From assembly GCA_963576565.1 (NCBI GenBank), contig OY755038.1, forward strand, positions 181,962,452 through 182,026,451: a stretch of 64,000 nucleotides of DNA. The letters run 5' to 3'. Source of the DNA: Aspidapion aeneum. Its lineage: Eukaryota > Arthropoda > Insecta > Coleoptera > Brentidae. This document shows, in pieces, positions 61,382 through 64,000 of the stretch (its first letter is position 1; each line of letters starts with the position of its first letter). The position numbers and the translations under genes are program-made. The notes beneath the pieces are model-generated. The model made no database searches and had not been told where the DNA came from. It saw only the letters and a program-made list of their open reading frames with translations.

Positions 61382-61660
61382 GGGTAGCTATTCTGGGTCT
61401 TAAACGATGTGATATTTCCCATCACATGCTTTAGCCAATTGCAAGCTCTAAATTAGCTCCGAGCCGTCACATGCTATGTGAAAAGACGTCCCTTGCAAGC
61501 AAGCTTTTCCTACGATTCGACCGCGGAACGTTCAGTCGGTATAGGGCAAGAGAAGAGATTTTACTTTAAACGCGTAAAACACGCGACCGCTTAGAGTTTG
61601 TTATTGGACAAAGCGTGTGATGTGGATGGTCACATCGTGCAAGACCTAGAATAGCTACCC
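61382..61660. mobile_element. 279-bp long-armed foldback element
   Basis: GGGTAGCTATTCTGGGTCTT on the left pairs with AAGACCTAGAATAGCTACCC on the right, and pairing continues through ACGATGTGA and CCATCACATGCTTT for about 75 bases per arm. The element is richer in G and C than its surroundings. There is no coding capacity. Confidence 0.7.
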
Positions 61661-61896
61661 CTATAGTTTCTTGCCTTAAGAAAATATTGGCTACACCTGA
61701 GTTTAAAAAAAATCTGTCCAGAAACTCTAGAATTAATGGCTAAAACCCCATCAGGACAAGTGTAAATCAAACAAAATCCATTTAAAAACGCTAACAAAAT
61801 TAATTTCAACTTTAACTGATTTTTAATTTACCCGTTCCTACTCCACGCATTTCAAGCACATGGCGGAGTGCAAGGCCCTCCTTTCTGTAACAAGTA

Positions 61897-62476
61897 GAAA
61901 ATACTCTGCCAATATATGGGCCCCTAAGCTCACACTAGGTACTTTAGCTATAGTGTACGTGTGAGCTAATATAACTTAATACTAAAATATATTTTATTCA
62001 ACTCCAGACTAAATTACCTTTTGTTTGATACCACACAGGCCATGTTTTGACTTAAACTCATTTTTTTTGAGATCTACCCCCACCCTTAAAAAAAATAAAA
62101 ACTAAAATGTATTTTGTTAAACTCCGGACTCAATTACCTTTCGTTTGATATCACACATGCCATATTTTCACTTAAACTCTAATTTTTGAAATATACCCCC
62201 ACCCTTTTTTTAAAATAAATTAAAATGTATTTTGTTTAACTCCAGACTCAATTACCTTTCGTTTGATATCACACACGCCATATTTTCCCATAAACTCTAA
62301 TTTTTGAAATCTACCCCCACCCTTTTATTTGGTTTGTATTCGGTGGATTTTATTCATTTTTAAATGGGACCATCTCGGCCCAAAACCCAGCCTAGGTACC
62401 AAATTTCATTAAAATCGGCCTAGCGGTTTTTGAGTTATGCGCGTTGGTCGTTAAAGACAGACATACAGACAGACAT

Positions 62477-62571
<95 letters not shown>

Positions 62572-62728
62572 TACAGACAGACAGACGGCGCAACAAAAAA
62601 GTTTCAAAATCATCTGAAACGCAAAGATATATCAAATTTTTTGAAATCGGAGCAACTTTTTTTTTCTTGAAAAAATTAGTATCACCATAGCTCACACTAC
62701 TATAGTATAGTATATGTGTGAGCTAAAA
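61897..62728 (+). mobile_element. (GTCT)n hairpin-ended element, copy 3
   Basis: Same order and nearly the same sequence as the flanks of copy 2: AATACTCTGCC end, subterminal AGCTCACAC/GTGTGAGCT hairpin, three ~115-bp repeats (about 61985-62330), GCGCGTTGGTCGTTAAAGACAG, a 132-bp (CAGA)n run with three CATA variants (62455-62586), GGCGCAACAAAAAAGTTTC and the terminal hairpin ending GAGCTAAAA. Confidence 0.78.
62455..62586. repeat. (CAGA)n microsatellite in element copy 3
   Basis: A tetranucleotide run with CATA variant units near both ends, the same variants that form half of the 8-bp unit in copy 2. Confidence 0.95.
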
Positions 62729-63703
62729 TACTAAATATTTAGACGAATTCCTCAATTTTATGATCAAAGATTAGAAGGTATTCAGGCACCATTTTTACTA
62801 AAATAACTTACATAATGTAAAATTTCGAAATCGGCAGTTGTTGCTTCATTCTCTGAAAGGCTCTGAAAGAATCGAATCAATTGTCATTGTCATATAGAAA
62901 AATCAATGTTTTAGCGCATGTGCTATAGTGAGACCCTAGTGATACAGTAGATAACGAACAGCCATAATAAAAGTTTTTTGGACGGCGGTAAACAAAACAT
63001 GGTAAACTAAAATACCATCCGAATCGGTGTTAGCCTTTCTAATCAAAAGTCATCCACAATTATAGCTATGTTTTTCGCAAAAAAAATTTCATGAGTGCAA
63101 AAGAGATTAAGGATGTAACCACTAGTTTTCAAATCCCATTGCTTCTTATTCTGTGGCGTTCAACAAAAAATGAAAAAAAGTTATCAAAGAATACAGACAG
63201 GTAATTTTATCAACTTGAAGATTATCGCAATGGGCGACGCGGCGGCCCACCAATCCAGGGACCGGCGGATCGAAACTCACGATGGCCATTATTATTTTCT
63301 TTTAACAGGCTGAAAGAAGGGAAAGAAAGGAAGGAAAAACGCTTTTTTGATCTATTAATTTTTAAAATATACAGAAAAACAAAAACGCTACAACAGTATA
63401 TTATTTAATATGTTAAGTAGGTTATCACAGCACGAGAGTCTCATTTTCAAACGAGGCGAGGTTTGTAAATTTCCGAACGCTGTAATTACCATGCATCACG
63501 TATTATTATATACAGGATCTTATTTAAAGGTGTATGGTAATGTGCCCTTTACCGAACGCATTTTTCCATTTCCTATAAAGCCAGTGCGATTAGTCGCTCT
63601 CACCGGGTAGGAAACGGAGTGCTACATTAAATACTCCATTCCCGAGCAGAGGCGTTTTTTGATAAAACGTACCTAGATTATTCATGAAACGATGTCCGAA
63701 TTA
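62729..63703. other. spacer, no firm gene
   Basis: A purine-rich stretch lies at 63308-63345. The frame 63410-63610 (66 residues, starting MLSRLSQHES) sits in a less AT-rich patch but has no recognised domain. I rate it unlikely but not excluded. Confidence 0.3.

Positions 63704-64000
<297 letters not shown>

Overview
This is a eukaryotic, strongly AT-rich, gene-poor and repeat-dense window. The retroelement types (a BEL/Pao LTR retrotransposon, jockey/CR1-like non-LTR fragments, mini-me/DINE-1-like elements with a (GTCT)n core, many short terminal-inverted-repeat elements) point to an arthropod, most likely an insect. I cannot fix the order or species. No bacterial gene organisation, rRNA or CRISPR array was seen, and no tRNA was noticed by eye.

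Region by region. 1-6.5 kb: unique AT-rich DNA with a small unassigned ORF (2609-2788), copies of dispersed repeats and a solo LTR (5068-5509) of the BEL element found complete further right. 6.5-10.2 kb: a 3.6-kb foldback structure whose inverted arms are built of ~150-bp tandem repeats. 12.3-13.3 kb: a second foldback with ~30-bp repeats in its arms. 14.9-16.6 and 19.7-20.8 kb: two copies of an element with a ~142-bp tandem array. 17.1-18.0 kb: first copy of a hairpin-ended, (GTCT)n-bearing element. 21-23.6 kb: three inverted-repeat elements.

24.0-32.4 kb: another copy of the (GTCT)n element, in which the microsatellite has grown to about 7.7 kb of an almost perfect 8-bp unit (CAGACATA). 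This satellite explains the very long 'open frames' there, which are not genes. 33.6-36.6 kb: a decayed non-LTR retrotransposon whose (AAAT)n tail has grown to 1.43 kb. 37.1-44.1 kb: a BEL/Pao retrotransposon with two 440-bp LTRs, a decayed gag, a long protease/RT/RNase H frame and a broken integrase. Both elements sit in or beside a ~110-bp tandem repeat.

44-64 kb: short inverted-repeat elements, two more 5'-truncated LINE fragments on the minus strand (53.98-54.79 and 56.79-57.86 kb), a 1.4-kb terminal-inverted-repeat element with GC-richer cargo (58.2-59.6 kb), and two further copies of the (GTCT)n element at 61.9-62.7 kb and at the right edge. The best candidate for a cellular gene is a split THAP-type zinc-finger sequence on the minus strand (49707-50267) with canonical splice signals, but it carries a frameshift.

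The recurring theme is transposable elements seeding tandem repeats. Both giant microsatellites grew from simple repeats that belong to the structure of a mobile element. Nothing here forms an operon or pathway. The working genes of the retroelements are all interrupted, so the window looks like an element graveyard with a few recent expansions.
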